51,940 nucleotides of DNA from Rhodocyclaceae bacterium (GTDB lineage: Bacteria > Pseudomonadota > Gammaproteobacteria > Burkholderiales > Rhodocyclaceae): contig VIKE01000040.1 in NCBI GenBank assembly GCA_008080565.1, forward strand, positions 1 to 51,940. The letters run 5' to 3'. The notes under the pieces are model-generated. The model was given only the letters and a program-made list of their open reading frames with translations, did no database searches and was not told the DNA's origin. The position numbers and the translations under genes are program-made. Shown here piece by piece: positions 1 to 9,228 of this stretch; within the stretch, counting starts at the first letter, position 1, and every line of letters begins with the position of its first letter.

Positions 1-855
1 GTCATGCTCTCGCTCATGCGCCTGCTCGAAGCCCGCGGCGTCCTCGACTGGATCGTCGCCCGCCTGGCCCCGCTGCTCAAACCGGTCGGCCTGACCGGGC
101 TGGGTGTCTTCGCGGCCTTGCAGATCAATTTCGTCAGCTTCGCCGCCCCGATGGCGACGCTGACCATGATGGAGCAGCGCGGCGCTTCGGACCGCCACAT
201 CGCTGCCACGCTGGCCATGGTCTTTGCCATGTCGCAGGCCAACGCAGCGTTGCCGATGATGACCATGGGCCTTGATCTGGCGCTGACCCTGACCTATTCG
301 CTGATCGGCGGATTGACGGCTGCGGCGGCGACCTATTACCTGTTCGGTAGGGCGCTATCGAATACCGAAAGCCGGCTCGATGAAACCCTGCATCATCCGG
401 TCGCCGAGAGCGCCAAGGGCATTCTCGATGTCATCAACCGGGCCGGAGCCGAGGCGTTCAAGCTGTCCGTCGGGGCCATTCCGATGCTCGTGCTGTCGCT
501 GGTCGTCGTCACGGCGTTGCGCAGTGGCGGCGCCATCGATGCGCTGACCCGCCTGCTGGCGCCGGTGTTGACCGCGGCTTCGATCGACAGTGCGCTGATC
601 CTGCCGACGCTGACCAAGTACATGGCCGGCGGCACGGCGATGATGGGCGTCATGGACGAGATGCGCAAAGCCGGCCAGATCAGCGTCGAGCTGCTCAACG
701 CCAGCGCCGGGTTCCTGATTTCTCCCTTCGACCTGCCCGGCGTGGCGGTGCTGATTTCTGCCGGGCCGCGTATCGCTGCAGTGTGGAAACCGGCCGCCCT
801 CGGTGCCTGTATCGGTATCGCTGTACGCACTGTCGGACATATACTTGCCGTATGA
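1..855 (+). CDS. Nucleoside-recognition (gate) domain membrane protein, 5' end outside window
   Basis: The open frame runs in from the left edge, so the true start is not visible; 284 codons plus stop are seen and the first in-window Met is at 4. The protein is very hydrophobic, with about eight membrane segments in two similar halves. The segments around FVSFAAPMATLTMM and LILPTLTKYMAGGTAMM resemble the gate/nucleoside-recognition domain found in YjiH- and SpmA/B-like proteins. The family is an inner-membrane transporter-like group of poorly defined substrate, so no substrate is assigned. Its stop overlaps the start of the next gene by 3 bases within ATGA, which suggests translational coupling. 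Family assignment is from recognition of the pattern only. Confidence 0.6.
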   Translation, partial: VMLSLMRLLEARGVLDWIVARLAPLLKPVGLTGLGVFAALQINFVSFAAPMATLTMMEQRGASDRHIAATLAMVFAMSQANAALPMMTMGLDLALTLTYSLIGGLTAAAATYYLFGRALSNTESRLDETLHHPVAESAKGILDVINRAGAEAFKLSVGAIPMLVLSLVVVTALRSGGAIDALTRLLAPVLTAASIDSALILPTLTKYMAGGTAMMGVMDEMRKAGQISVELLNASAGFLISPFDLPGVAVLISAGPRIAAVWKPAALGACIGIAVRTVGHILAV

Positions 856-1205
856 ACCGACCAAAATTGACTCGCTTGATCCTGGCTACCAGCGCCGGCT
901 TGATGATGGCCGGAGCCTCGGCGGCCCCCCTGAATCTGCTCGGTTTCGACGATATGTCCTGCGCGGCATGGAGCAAGTCGAAGGATGACCCCGATCAGCG
1001 TTCCGCCTATGTTGTCTGGGTCCGCGGCTTCCTGACCGGCCATAACTACGCCTTGCCGAACCAGCAGGTTTCGAGCTTTTCGAGCGGTACGCTGGAACTG
1101 AAACTGAATCAGTATTGCAGCCGGAATCCGACAGGGCAGATCAGCGATGCGGCGATGCGCATGAGCGATGAGCTTTCCGGGCGGAATCAGCCGATCAAGA
1201 AATAA
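852..1205 (+). CDS. Small exported protein, Rap1a/HdeA-like
   Basis: 117 residues. The start ATG at 852 overlaps the upstream stop (ATGA), so the pair is probably cotranslated. Residues 1-25 form a clean signal peptide (NRPKLTR, hydrophobic stretch, ASA-A cleavage). The mature part is about 90 residues with two Cys (in DMSCAAW and NQYCSRNP) that could form a disulphide. The pattern YVVWVRGFLTGHNYA followed later by a Cys and a helix resembles small periplasmic HdeA/Rap1a-immunity-type domains. No toxin gene is adjacent, so an immunity role is not supported here. A periplasmic location is likely; the function is unknown. Confidence 0.55.
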   Translation: MNRPKLTRLILATSAGLMMAGASAAPLNLLGFDDMSCAAWSKSKDDPDQRSAYVVWVRGFLTGHNYALPNQQVSSFSSGTLELKLNQYCSRNPTGQISDAAMRMSDELSGRNQPIKK

Positions 1206-1244
1206 GCAACAAGCGCATCTGATCGGCAGCTGGTCGTGGTGCGA

Positions 1245-1691
1245 TTATTTCGAAAAAATCGCGTTGAATTTGTTCTGATCGACGTATTTCGTGAAAGTTG
1301 TAAACGCCACGTTGACGTTCTGATTGCTCATCAATTCCTGCATGGCCAGCCTGCCGATGATTTCGAAAGCATCTTTGAGCGCGTTGCTGCCTTCCTTGTC
1401 GCGCGCCAATTTGACTTGTTCTGTGCAATTTTCGGTCATCAGCATGGTAACCAGCGTAGCCATCTTCCGATCGAAAGCCTCTCGATCCGCCTGGGTAACG
1501 TTGGAAAGGCTTTGTATTTCCGGGTGGGCTGACATGCCGATAAAGACCCAGCGCGCCATGTCCTTCCGATCCTTGCCGGTCGTGTTGTCCGCCAGGCAGG
1601 TCGTCAACGCATCGGTAGCAGGGCCGGCGACTGACGGGGTGGCTATGGTGGCGAAGAGGCTTGCTGCGAGGATCGCGACGATGTTTTTCAT
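1245..1691 (-). CDS. Small exported protein of unknown function
   Basis: 148 residues from the ATG at 1691, chosen because GGAGAA lies just upstream and a signal peptide follows immediately (MKNIVAILAASLFATIA...SVA-G). The open frame extends further upstream to 1886 but that part has no signal-like or conserved character. The mature protein has two Cys (TTCLADN and TENCTEQ), is mostly helical and contains no catalytic motif I recognise. It is convergent with the preceding small exported gene, with only 39 bases between the stops. Likely periplasmic; function unknown. Confidence 0.6.
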   Translation of the reverse strand: MKNIVAILAASLFATIATPSVAGPATDALTTCLADNTTGKDRKDMARWVFIGMSAHPEIQSLSNVTQADREAFDRKMATLVTMLMTENCTEQVKLARDKEGSNALKDAFEIIGRLAMQELMSNQNVNVAFTTFTKYVDQNKFNAIFSK

Positions 1692-1828
1692 GCGGCATTC
1701 TCCAAACGTTTTTTCGAAATCACGGAATGACGCGCCATGATGTATGCAATTGGCAAATTGAAAAAGCGCGATGAGCAACTTTGAGCAGAACAGCATCGCT
1801 AGGTTGTGCCAAAAAGTTGATGGCGATG

Positions 1829-2176
1829 CTAGGGCGAGATGTAATGAACTGCCAGCCAGACTGTTGGCTGCTCCGGGTCTGTCCATTCCACCCGGTGCCG
1901 GCGATGCGGGGCGATGTCGATGAAATCGCCAGGGGTCAGCGTGAGTGCTTCAGGCGCGTCCTCGAAGCGGAGAATGGCTTTGCCTTGCAAAAGCACCACC
2001 CATTCGCCCTCGGCTTGGTCGTACCAGAAACCCTCGGGGCTGCACTGGCCAGTCGAAACAATTCGTTCGATGCGCAGGCCGGGGCGATTGAGCAGATCTG
2101 AAAATTGCTCGTTTTTTACGCTTTGCGTAGTAAACCCGGTTGACCGTGGAAGATCAGAAAACAGGTTGTCAGTCAT
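1829..2176 (-). CDS. Cupin-domain protein
   Basis: 115 residues. ATG at 2176 is preferred: a GGAG sits five bases before it, and the upstream gene stops three bases before the ATG. A GTG at 2182 overlapping that stop is the alternative. The sequence shows a single compact cupin fold: GEWVVLLQGKAILRF followed by LTPGDFIDIAPHRRHRVEW and LAVHYI. His residues in the second motif could bind a metal, but the first motif lacks the usual HxH. Substrate unknown. Its N-terminal coding part carries one copy of the dispersed GTTGACCGT repeat, encoding PRSTG on this strand. Confidence 0.7.
   Translation of the reverse strand: MTDNLFSDLPRSTGFTTQSVKNEQFSDLLNRPGLRIERIVSTGQCSPEGFWYDQAEGEWVVLLQGKAILRFEDAPEALTLTPGDFIDIAPHRRHRVEWTDPEQPTVWLAVHYISP
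2135..2151 (+). repeat. Dispersed GTTGACCGT repeat, copy A (inside cupin gene)
   Basis: CCCGGTTGACCGTGGAA on the + strand, while the host gene runs on the minus strand. Eight copies of the core occur in the window, all on this strand. The T-tract seen in most other copies is replaced here by TAAA. Confidence 0.7.
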
Positions 2177-2178
2177 CG

Positions 2179-3426
2179 TCACTCCGGCTTGTAGAGCGGC
2201 AGGGCATCGAGACGGCGTTCGATTTCCGCCGTCAGTTGCCGATAGGCCGGGCTGCTGGTGTTGCCGAAGTGGCGCTGGAAATCGGCGGCGCTGATTGATT
2301 CAGGGAGGTTGCTTATGATGGGGATCAGGTCGCCGTCGGAAAACTCCTTTGTCCGAAGTGCGTCCAGGCGCGAGTCGCCGCGATTGAGTAACTCGCCAAA
2401 ACGGGTGCCGGCCCGATCGGCGGCCAGGTCGGCAAACGAAAAGCCGCTGCCGTGGCGGGAGTCGGCCATTTCCTTGTAGACCCCGATGGCATCGGCGACC
2501 GGTTCGCCAGCCCAGGCGGCAAGGGTGGCGGAGACAACGAAATGCTGCGCACTGTCGTTCCGGCCGGCGAGCATCAGCGCGACCGGACGAAGCTGCGGCC
2601 AGCTTCGCGCTTCAGGGATGAGCGAGGCAATATTTTTCTCGGCGAGATAAACGCCGAGGACGAGCAGCGCGGCGCGGCGGTTTTCATGTTGATCGGTGCC
2701 GTTGATATCGAGCACGGTACGCAGGACGCTGACCAGAGGCACTGGTCGGCCCGGCGCGTGGTGGTCGAGCTGGGCGGCCAGCGATTCATGCGCCGAGCGA
2801 ATGCGAACCAGGTCGTCCGGCTTGAAGGCGATGGAACGGGCACGGTCGAGCAGGGCTGGTTCCCAGACGTAGGCGACGACGATTCGCTGGCGTTGTGGGT
2901 CGAAGATCAGCTCGCGGATGGCTTGGCGGGCGAGCGTCCATTCCGCTCCGTAGCCAGCGCCCTGAATAGCAGTGGCGAGGACGAATTCAAGTAACTGTGA
3001 CGGAATCTGTAGCCGGCCGAGGGCGGCGGCGAAGATTTTCGGTTCGCCTTTGCCCTCGCGCAGTGTGGCGCGAAAATTGAAATAGTGGTCGCCCGGTAGC
3101 AGCGGCACGCGGCGACTGAGGCGGATTTCGGCCGTTTCCTCGCCGAGCACGAGTGCGCCGCGACCATGCAGGGCACGGCCGGCCAGATAGTTGATGCCTT
3201 CGTCGATCAGCGCGGCGGGAACGGCGGTCCGGCGGGCCTCGCCGGATTGCAGGTGGCGCGGGTCGTTGGTGTGAAACAGCCAGCGCGCCTGATTGACGGC
3301 GGCTTGTGAGATGGTTTCGCTGCGTTCGACCAGTGGCCGGCTGTCGAGTGCCGCCAGTAACAGTCCGCCGGCGGCCAACACGAGAACGAGCAGCGTGCCA
3401 GCCAGCCAGGCAAGGAGGCGAGTCAT
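2179..3426 (-). CDS. Membrane-anchored conserved hypothetical protein
   Basis: 415 residues. It begins with one strong hydrophobic segment (residues 4-26, LLAWLAGTLLVLVLAAGGLLLA), which looks like an uncleaved anchor, leaving a large soluble part presumably outside the membrane. I recognise no domain. The soluble part is rich in helices and Arg/Glu, with the stretch RIVVAYVWEPALLDRAR near residue 180. It follows prfB by 19 bases on the same strand and stops three bases before the cupin start, so prfB, this gene and the cupin may form one transcript. Function unknown. Confidence 0.6.
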   Translation of the reverse strand: MTRLLAWLAGTLLVLVLAAGGLLLAALDSRPLVERSETISQAAVNQARWLFHTNDPRHLQSGEARRTAVPAALIDEGINYLAGRALHGRGALVLGEETAEIRLSRRVPLLPGDHYFNFRATLREGKGEPKIFAAALGRLQIPSQLLEFVLATAIQGAGYGAEWTLARQAIRELIFDPQRQRIVVAYVWEPALLDRARSIAFKPDDLVRIRSAHESLAAQLDHHAPGRPVPLVSVLRTVLDINGTDQHENRRAALLVLGVYLAEKNIASLIPEARSWPQLRPVALMLAGRNDSAQHFVVSATLAAWAGEPVADAIGVYKEMADSRHGSGFSFADLAADRAGTRFGELLNRGDSRLDALRTKEFSDGDLIPIISNLPESISAADFQRHFGNTSSPAYRQLTAEIERRLDALPLYKPE

Positions 3427-3445
3427 GGCTGACTCACCGGCCTGT

Positions 3446-4550
3446 TTAAACGCCCTGTTTCAGGCTGGCCTCGATGAACGGATCGAGGTCGCCATCAAGC
3501 ACTGCCTGGGTGTTGCCGGTTTCGTGGTTGGTGCGCAGATCCTTGATGCGGCTCTGGTCGAGCACGTAGGAGCGGATCTGGTGGCCCCAGCCGATGTCGG
3601 ACTTGGCATCTTCGAGCTTCTGCTGCTCGGCCTGCTGTTTGCGCAATTCGAACTCGTAGATGCGGGCGCGCAGCATCTGCCAGGCTTCGTCGCGGTTGCG
3701 GTGCTGCGAACGGTCGTTCTGGCACTGCACTACGATGCCGGTCGGGACGTGGGTCAGACGCACTGCCGAGTCGGTCTTGTTGATGTGCTGACCGCCGGCG
3801 CCGGAGGCCCGGTAGGTGTCAGTACGGACATCGGCTGGATTGATGTTGATCTCAATCGAGTCATCGACTTCCGGAAAGACGAAAACGCTGGTGAACGAGG
3901 TGTGGCGGCGGGCGGCCGAATCGAACGGCGACTTGCGGACCAGGCGGTGGATGCCGGTTTCGGTGCGCAGCGTGCCGTAGGCGTAGTCGCCGGTGAACTT
4001 GACGGTGGCACCCTTGATGCCGGCGACGTCGCCTTCCGACTCTTCCATGACTTCAACCGTAAAGCCCTTCTTTTCGCCGTACTTGAGGTACATGCGCAGC
4101 AGCATCGAGGCCCAGTCCTGGGCTTCCGTGCCACCGGCGCCGGCCTGGATTTCCAGGAAGCAGGGCATCGGATCGGACGGATTGTTGAACATGCGGCGGA
4201 ATTCGAGGGCGGCGACCTTCTTTTCCAGCTCGGCGTTGTCGGCTTCAACGGAAAGCAGGGTTTCCTCGTCGCCGTCTTCCTTGCCCATGTCGAACAGTTC
4301 GCGGCCATCGTCAAGGCCGGACTGGACTTCTTCCAGAACCAGCACGATGTTTTCCAGTGATTTCTTCTCGCGACCGAGTTCCTGGGCGCGCTTGGCGTCG
4401 TCCCATATCTTCGGGTCTTCCATCTCCTGGGTGAGGAGGGTCAGGCGTTCGCGTTTCTGATCGTAGTCAAAGATACCTCCGCAGCTCGGCGGCGCGCTGC
4501 GCCAGATCGTCGAGCTTGTTGGAGATGCTGTTGATGTGTTCGGCTTCCAT
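3446..4550 (-). CDS. prfB: Peptide chain release factor 2, with programmed +1 frameshift
   Basis: RF2 terminates translation at UGA and UAA. The gene is read in two frames. The ATG at 4550 opens 27 codons ([16 protein letters not shown]...RRYL) ending at CTT (4470-4472), followed by an in-frame TGA (4467-4469). Reading continues after a +1 slip at GAC (4468-4466) to the stop at 3446, giving 367 residues, the usual RF2 length. An AGG Shine-Dalgarno-like triplet stands just before TAT-CTT-TGA, exactly the layout of the autoregulatory prfB site. The stop-recognition tripeptide SPF is near residue 206 and the peptidyl-hydrolysis GGQ near residue 250. RF2 level controls its own frameshifting: low RF2 favours the slip. 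The first gene of a probable three-gene transcript. Confidence 0.97.
4466..4483 (-). promoter_or_regulatory. prfB: prfB programmed +1 frameshift site
   Basis: On the minus strand the sequence reads CGG-AGG-TAT-CTT-TGA-C. The AGG acts as an internal Shine-Dalgarno-like element, CTT is the slippery codon and TGA the stop read by RF2 itself. Joining the two frames restores a full-length RF2, so this is not a sequencing error. Confidence 0.95.
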
Positions 4551-4832
4551 GATGTTCGTCTCGTTGCGTGGCAAAAGCGCAATTATAGCTGCTGGGCAAG
4601 GCAGGGTTTGGCTGCACTTATTGAGTGCGCGGTCGAGTAAACAATCCGGAGGTCAAGGCACTTTGTTGGTGCAATACCCCGAAGTGGCGATGACGAATAA
4701 CTATAGTTTGGTATTTTTGTGTATTAATAAACGCTAATGTGCAGTCTAATTGATTGATTGTAAATTGGTAAATATTTTGGTGCATTGGATGGCAAGAGAC
4801 TTGCTTTTGTCCTAACAATCCAATAACTGTGC

Positions 4833-6035
4833 ATGACTGATATGACAAGCAACGAATCGGAATCTGCCTTGCGCTACTGTATGAACTCGTTGCGGCTGCG
4901 TTTGTTTTGGGCCTGGCTGCTGGCGCTAGGCGGCGGTGCAGCCCTGGCCGGTCTGGTGCTGACGAGTCAGGCCGAACTGTTGGCCAGCGCTGCCGTGGCC
5001 ATGCTCGGCGTTTCGCTGCTGGTCGCCGTCAGGCTGCAGTATGGACTGGAAACGGCACTGGCCCTGATCGACGGTTTTGCGCTCGAACTGGCGGCCGGGC
5101 GTCTGGTCAGCCGCCTCGATGCCCGGCGTTGCGGTGCCATGGCGCCGCTGGCCGAACGTCTGAACGGCATGGCACGCTCGCTGTCCGGTCTGTTCCTGAC
5201 CTTTGCCCGGATGTCGCAGGAAATTTCAAGTGTCGCCGGCGAGAGCAGTGTCAATGCCACTGGCGGCGACGACGGTGTCCGCCGGCAGCGCGATATCACC
5301 CTGTCTTCTTCGGCGACGCTGGAGCAACTGACGGTCAGCCTCGGCATGACCAGCGAAAGTGCCCAGGGGGCAGCCTCAGTGGCCGAGGCTTCCGGGGAGA
5401 TGGCGATGGCGGGTGCGGAACGGGTCAGCCGCCTGGCCTGCAGTCTGGAAAATCTCGCCGCGACGGTTCAGCAGACTTCGGAGAGCGCCAGTCGCCTCGG
5501 TCTGCGCTCGCGGGAGATCGACGTCATTGTCGAGCTGATCGCGGAAATTGCTGCGCAGACCAACCTGCTGGCGCTAAATGCCGCCATCGAGGCCGCCCGG
5601 GCCGGCGAACAGGGGCGTGGTTTTGCCGTGGTTGCCGACGAGGTGCGCAAGCTGGCTGAGCGGACCAGCAATGCCACTCGCGACATTGGCGAGCGCATCG
5701 AAGGAGTCCGGAATGATGTTGGTGGCATGATCGATGCCATGGCGGCGACGACCAGCCAGGCCGCCAAGAGCCTGAGCGACGCCGGCGACGCGGTCGCCGA
5801 CCTTCGCCGGGTCGAAGATAACGCCCGCCAGACGCTGGCGCTGATCCGTGATATCGCTGCCGCCAGCCAGGAGCAGAGCGAGGCCGGTCAGAACATCGCC
5901 CGCGATATCGAGCAGGTCGCCCAACTGGCTGATGCCAATGAACACCTGGTCCGCGAGAACAGCGAGCTGTCCCGTTACCTGAACGACCTGTCCGTTCAGC
6001 TGACCGGGGCCCTGAAAAAATACCAATACGAGTGA
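4833..6035 (+). CDS. Methyl-accepting chemotaxis protein without periplasmic sensor domain
   Basis: 400 residues. Two hydrophobic segments lie close together (about residues 25-45 and 50-70), leaving almost no periplasmic loop. A HAMP-like stretch follows and then a cytoplasmic signalling helix with the hallmark hairpin tip [18 protein letters not shown] (about residues 245-262) and [13 protein letters not shown]. It would signal to CheA/CheW, but with no ligand domain it probably senses an intracellular cue or a partner protein. The next gene, seven bases downstream, encodes a membrane protein with a NIT-like sensor region, so the two may form a split receptor (inference). It is transcribed divergently from prfB across 282 bases of A+T-rich DNA. 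Confidence 0.9.
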   Translation: MTDMTSNESESALRYCMNSLRLRLFWAWLLALGGGAALAGLVLTSQAELLASAAVAMLGVSLLVAVRLQYGLETALALIDGFALELAAGRLVSRLDARRCGAMAPLAERLNGMARSLSGLFLTFARMSQEISSVAGESSVNATGGDDGVRRQRDITLSSSATLEQLTVSLGMTSESAQGAASVAEASGEMAMAGAERVSRLACSLENLAATVQQTSESASRLGLRSREIDVIVELIAEIAAQTNLLALNAAIEAARAGEQGRGFAVVADEVRKLAERTSNATRDIGERIEGVRNDVGGMIDAMAATTSQAAKSLSDAGDAVADLRRVEDNARQTLALIRDIAAASQEQSEAGQNIARDIEQVAQLADANEHLVRENSELSRYLNDLSVQLTGALKKYQYE

Positions 6036-6042
6036 GGTCGGC

Positions 6043-6942
6043 ATGAACTGGACCATTTACACGATGCTGGCGCTGGCCATCCTCATCCTGGCGGTGTCGA
6101 CGATGCTCTATCGCCGTCGCCGCTGGGTCGATGCCGAAAAGTCGCTGGACAACACCTTGGCTGCCTGCCGTTCGCTGCTCGCCCTGGTCGGGCATTTTCA
6201 GCAGCACCGCGGCATGAGTTCCGCCTTGCTGTCCGGCGACCAGTGTTTCAGGACGCGGCTCGATGGCAAGGGGCGCGAGATCGAAGGGCTGATTCCTTCC
6301 TTGCGGGAGGTGGCCAGAGCGGAAAGCGCCCGGGCGCATCCCTGCCTGACGCTGAACGATCTTTCGCTGTTTCAGTACAACTGGGGCCAGTTGCGGGAAA
6401 AGCTGGCTGGGCTTTCCGTCGAGCAAAGCATCGCCCAGCACAGTTTTCTCATCGATCAACTGCTGCAGTGGTTGGCCGCTTTGGGTGAATCCCGGGTCGA
6501 GTTGCTGCTGGGGGATCGTTCCGCCCGCGGTCTGGTTCGCAACTATGCCAGCCGTTTGCCGGCCCTCACCGAGTGCCTTGGTCAGGCCCGAGCCTTGGGA
6601 ATGAGTGTAGCTGCCCGGCGTGGTTGCTCTGCTGTGGCGCGGGTCCGCCTGATGTTCCTGGTGGCGCGCGCCGAGACACTGCTTAACCAGGCGAATGAGG
6701 CGGGCGGGCGGGGGCCAAAGGCGGAGAAGGCGGCGATCGCGGTGCAACAGATGGCGCGGGTGATTCGCACACAGATGCTGCTGAGTTCCGGCATCAGCGT
6801 TGCTGCCGAGGAGTATTTCGCTATCGCTACAGCTGCCGTGGACAGTGTGTTCGCCTGGATAGGCGAGTGTGGCGACGAATTGATGCAGGCAGGAACCGGG
6901 AAGGCTGATGTTGGAGCATCAACTCGATTGCAGCGTGTCTAG
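6043..6942 (+). CDS. Membrane-anchored NIT-like (nitrate/nitrite-sensing type) protein
   Basis: 299 residues. One N-terminal membrane anchor (residues 4-24) is followed by an all-helical domain with the motif FQQHRGMSSALLSGD (about residues 53-67). The same kind of motif ([16 protein letters not shown]) occurs in the chemoreceptor at 21982-23997 and is typical of NIT-type four-helix sensor domains. There is no output domain. It starts seven bases after the sensor-less chemoreceptor, so it is probably cotranscribed with it and may supply its input. The ligand cannot be deduced; nitrate/nitrite is the known ligand of characterised NIT domains. Confidence 0.65.
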   Translation: MNWTIYTMLALAILILAVSTMLYRRRRWVDAEKSLDNTLAACRSLLALVGHFQQHRGMSSALLSGDQCFRTRLDGKGREIEGLIPSLREVARAESARAHPCLTLNDLSLFQYNWGQLREKLAGLSVEQSIAQHSFLIDQLLQWLAALGESRVELLLGDRSARGLVRNYASRLPALTECLGQARALGMSVAARRGCSAVARVRLMFLVARAETLLNQANEAGGRGPKAEKAAIAVQQMARVIRTQMLLSSGISVAAEEYFAIATAAVDSVFAWIGECGDELMQAGTGKADVGASTRLQRV

Positions 6943-7036
6943 GTTCGGCTTTTTAGCCAGACCGGTCCAGCGCATGGGGTTCGGCTTCGGGCCGGCCTGT
7001 GGTGTGGGTGGCGGTGGTGCCCGGAGCATGCCGGCC

Positions 7037-9085
7037 ATGAGTACCTTGTTTTCCGGCCTGGACGGCATGCTTTTTCGTTGCCTGGTGGACGACTGCCGGC
7101 ACTTGCTGTCGGTCAGTCCCGGCTGCCGGGATCTGACTGGCTATGTGGCCGAGGATCTGGTCGGGAGTGTGACTCACTCGCTGGAGTCCCTGACCGACCC
7201 GGAAGATCGGGCTGCCGTGCGCGGCACCATACTGGCGGCGCTCGACACCGGGGCGCGCTACCGCATCGAGTACCGCATCGTTTGCCGGGACGGCGAGGAA
7301 AAGTGGGTGCTGGAGCGTGGCATCGGCCTGCGCGACGAGGCCGGGCGGCGGATTATCGAAGGTTATCTGGAAGATATCACCGATCGGGTCCTGGCCCAGA
7401 TCCAGTTGGCGGAAACCGAGTTGCGTTATCGCAGCATTTTCGAGAATTCAGTCATCGGCATGTTTCAGAGCACCGAAAATGGGCGATATCTAGCGGCCAA
7501 CCAGGCCTTGGCGACGCTTTATAGTTACCCGACGCCGGAGGCGCTGATCAGCAGCCTGGCCGATATCGCCTCCGGGCTGTATGTCGACCAGCGGCGGCGC
7601 GCCGATTTCAAACGCATGATCCAGCAAGATGGCCGGGTCAGCGATTTCGAGTCTGAGGTGATCTGTCGCGACGGCAGCCGGATCTGGATTTCCGAGAATG
7701 CCCATGCCGTTTGCGCACCAGATGGCACGCTGCTCTATTACGAAGGCACGGTCGAGGACATTACCGAACGCCATCGCTACCAGTCGGTGCTGCAACACCA
7801 GGCGACGCACGATCCGCTGACCGGCCTGCCCAATCGCAATCTGCTGCAGGATCGGCTGGAACAGGCCGTGCAGTTGGCCCAGCGCCAGATGAGCAAGGTC
7901 GTCCTGGCTTTCGTCGATCTCGATAACTTCAAGGTGATCAACGACAGCCTCGGCCATGCCGCCGGCGACGAGTTGCTGATCGAAATCGCCAGCCGCCTGC
8001 GCCAGGCCTTGCGCGGGATCGATACCGTCGCCCGCTACGGTGGCGACGAATTCGTGCTGATCATGGGCGAGCAGGCGTCGAGCGAGGACACCCGGCATTT
8101 GCTGGAGCGCGTGCTGGCCACCATCCAAGCCCCTTTGATGCTGGCAGGGCACGCCCTGCGCATCAATTGCAGCATCGGGGTCAGCGTCTATCCGGACGAT
8201 GCGCAGGATCTCGACAGCCTGCTGCGGGTCGCCGATGTCGCGATGTATCACGCCAAGAAAAGCGGCAAGGGCCAATATCATTTTTATACCCGTGACCTGA
8301 ACCAGGTCGCTCAGGATCGTTTTGTCCTTGAAAGCAGCTTGCAGAGCGCCATCGAGCACAACGAACTGACCGTGGTCTACCAGCCGAAAGTCGATTCCGC
8401 GGCGCGGGTCAGGGGCTTCGAGGCGCTGGTGCGCTGGAACAGTGCCGGGCATGGGCTAGTGACGCCCGACCGCTTCATTCCGCTGGCCGAGGAAACCGGC
8501 CAGATCCTGGCGATTGGCGAGCTGGTGCTCTATGCCGCCTGCCGGGCGGCGGCCAGCTGGCCGTTGATCGATGGTCTGGCCCTGAGCGTCGCTGTCAATC
8601 TGTCGGCGCGGCAGTTGACGGAACCCGGGCTACCGGCGATGGTGGCCGATGCCCTGGCTGTTTCCGGCCTGCCGCCGGAGTGCCTGGAGCTGGAAATCAC
8701 CGAGAGCATGATCATGGGCGATGTCGAGCACACCATCCGCGTGCTCAAGTCGATCAAGGCGCTGGGCGTGCGGATTGCCGTCGACGACTTTGGCACCGGC
8801 TATTCCTCGCTGAGTTATCTGCAACGTTTGCCGATCGATACCCTGAAGATAGACCGCTCCTTTGTCTCCGGTTGCGATCGTGGCGGCAAGGCGATGGCGA
8901 TTCCGCACGCCATCATCTTCCTGGGCAAGACCCTGAATCTGCATATCGTCGCCGAGGGGGTCGAAACCGAGGCTGAAAAAGATGCGCTGTCGGTTTGCGG
9001 CTGCAACGAGTTTCAGGGCTATTTGTTCTCGCGGCCGATGCAGATGGCCTCGGTGGGTGACTACCTGCAGGCGAGATTGCGGTGA
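7037..9085 (+). CDS. PAS-PAS-GGDEF-EAL cyclic-di-GMP turnover protein
   Basis: 682 residues from ATG 7037, preferred because a GGAG lies 10 bases upstream; the frame stays open back to 6908, overlapping the previous gene, but that stretch is Gly-rich and unlike a PAS domain. Order: PAS (about 10-120), second PAS (about 135-255), GGDEF domain with an intact GGDEF motif (about residue 335) and an RGID inhibitory-site motif five residues before it, then EAL domain with EAL intact (about 461) and the DDFGTGYSSL loop. Both cyclase and phosphodiesterase active sites therefore look complete. No membrane segments. It follows the chemoreceptor/NIT pair on the same strand and may belong to that unit. 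Confidence 0.93.
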   Translation: MSTLFSGLDGMLFRCLVDDCRHLLSVSPGCRDLTGYVAEDLVGSVTHSLESLTDPEDRAAVRGTILAALDTGARYRIEYRIVCRDGEEKWVLERGIGLRDEAGRRIIEGYLEDITDRVLAQIQLAETELRYRSIFENSVIGMFQSTENGRYLAANQALATLYSYPTPEALISSLADIASGLYVDQRRRADFKRMIQQDGRVSDFESEVICRDGSRIWISENAHAVCAPDGTLLYYEGTVEDITERHRYQSVLQHQATHDPLTGLPNRNLLQDRLEQAVQLAQRQMSKVVLAFVDLDNFKVINDSLGHAAGDELLIEIASRLRQALRGIDTVARYGGDEFVLIMGEQASSEDTRHLLERVLATIQAPLMLAGHALRINCSIGVSVYPDDAQDLDSLLRVADVAMYHAKKSGKGQYHFYTRDLNQVAQDRFVLESSLQSAIEHNELTVVYQPKVDSAARVRGFEALVRWNSAGHGLVTPDRFIPLAEETGQILAIGELVLYAACRAAASWPLIDGLALSVAVNLSARQLTEPGLPAMVADALAVSGLPPECLELEITESMIMGDVEHTIRVLKSIKALGVRIAVDDFGTGYSSLSYLQRLPIDTLKIDRSFVSGCDRGGKAMAIPHAIIFLGKTLNLHIVAEGVETEAEKDALSVCGCNEFQGYLFSRPMQMASVGDYLQARLR

Positions 9086-9144
9086 TGGCGGCCGGCGCAA
9101 TAGCGGGCTGTTGTTGTCTGGCATAAATTCTCGCCAAGTCAGCG

Positions 9145-9195
9145 TAGAATGAGGTTGTTGCGCCGCAACATTAAGAGGAGAGGAGAGTACTCTCC
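9145..9195 (+). promoter_or_regulatory. nifJ upstream region: -10-like box and two perfect dyads
   Basis: A TAGAAT box (9145-9150) is followed by the dyad TGTTGCG-C-CGCAACA (9156-9170) and then by GGAGAGTACTCTCC (9182-9195), a perfect 14-bp palindrome. The nifJ start codon is at 9229. If TAGAAT is a -10 element, the first dyad lies at the start of transcription, a classic operator position. No good -35 box was found, and which regulator binds cannot be told from sequence. Confidence 0.4.
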
Positions 9196-9228
9196 CTGGG
9201 CGGCACACATTTCGGGGCTGGACTGAAC

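Noticed and set aside
393..1043. Long minus-strand open frame opposite the gate protein and small exported gene
   Set aside because: Shadow of GC-rich coding DNA; composition is unprotein-like, and the plus-strand genes have a signal peptide and membrane segments.
4467..4469. Early TGA in prfB taken as a disabling stop
   Set aside because: Context is the classic programmed frameshift site and the remaining protein is intact.
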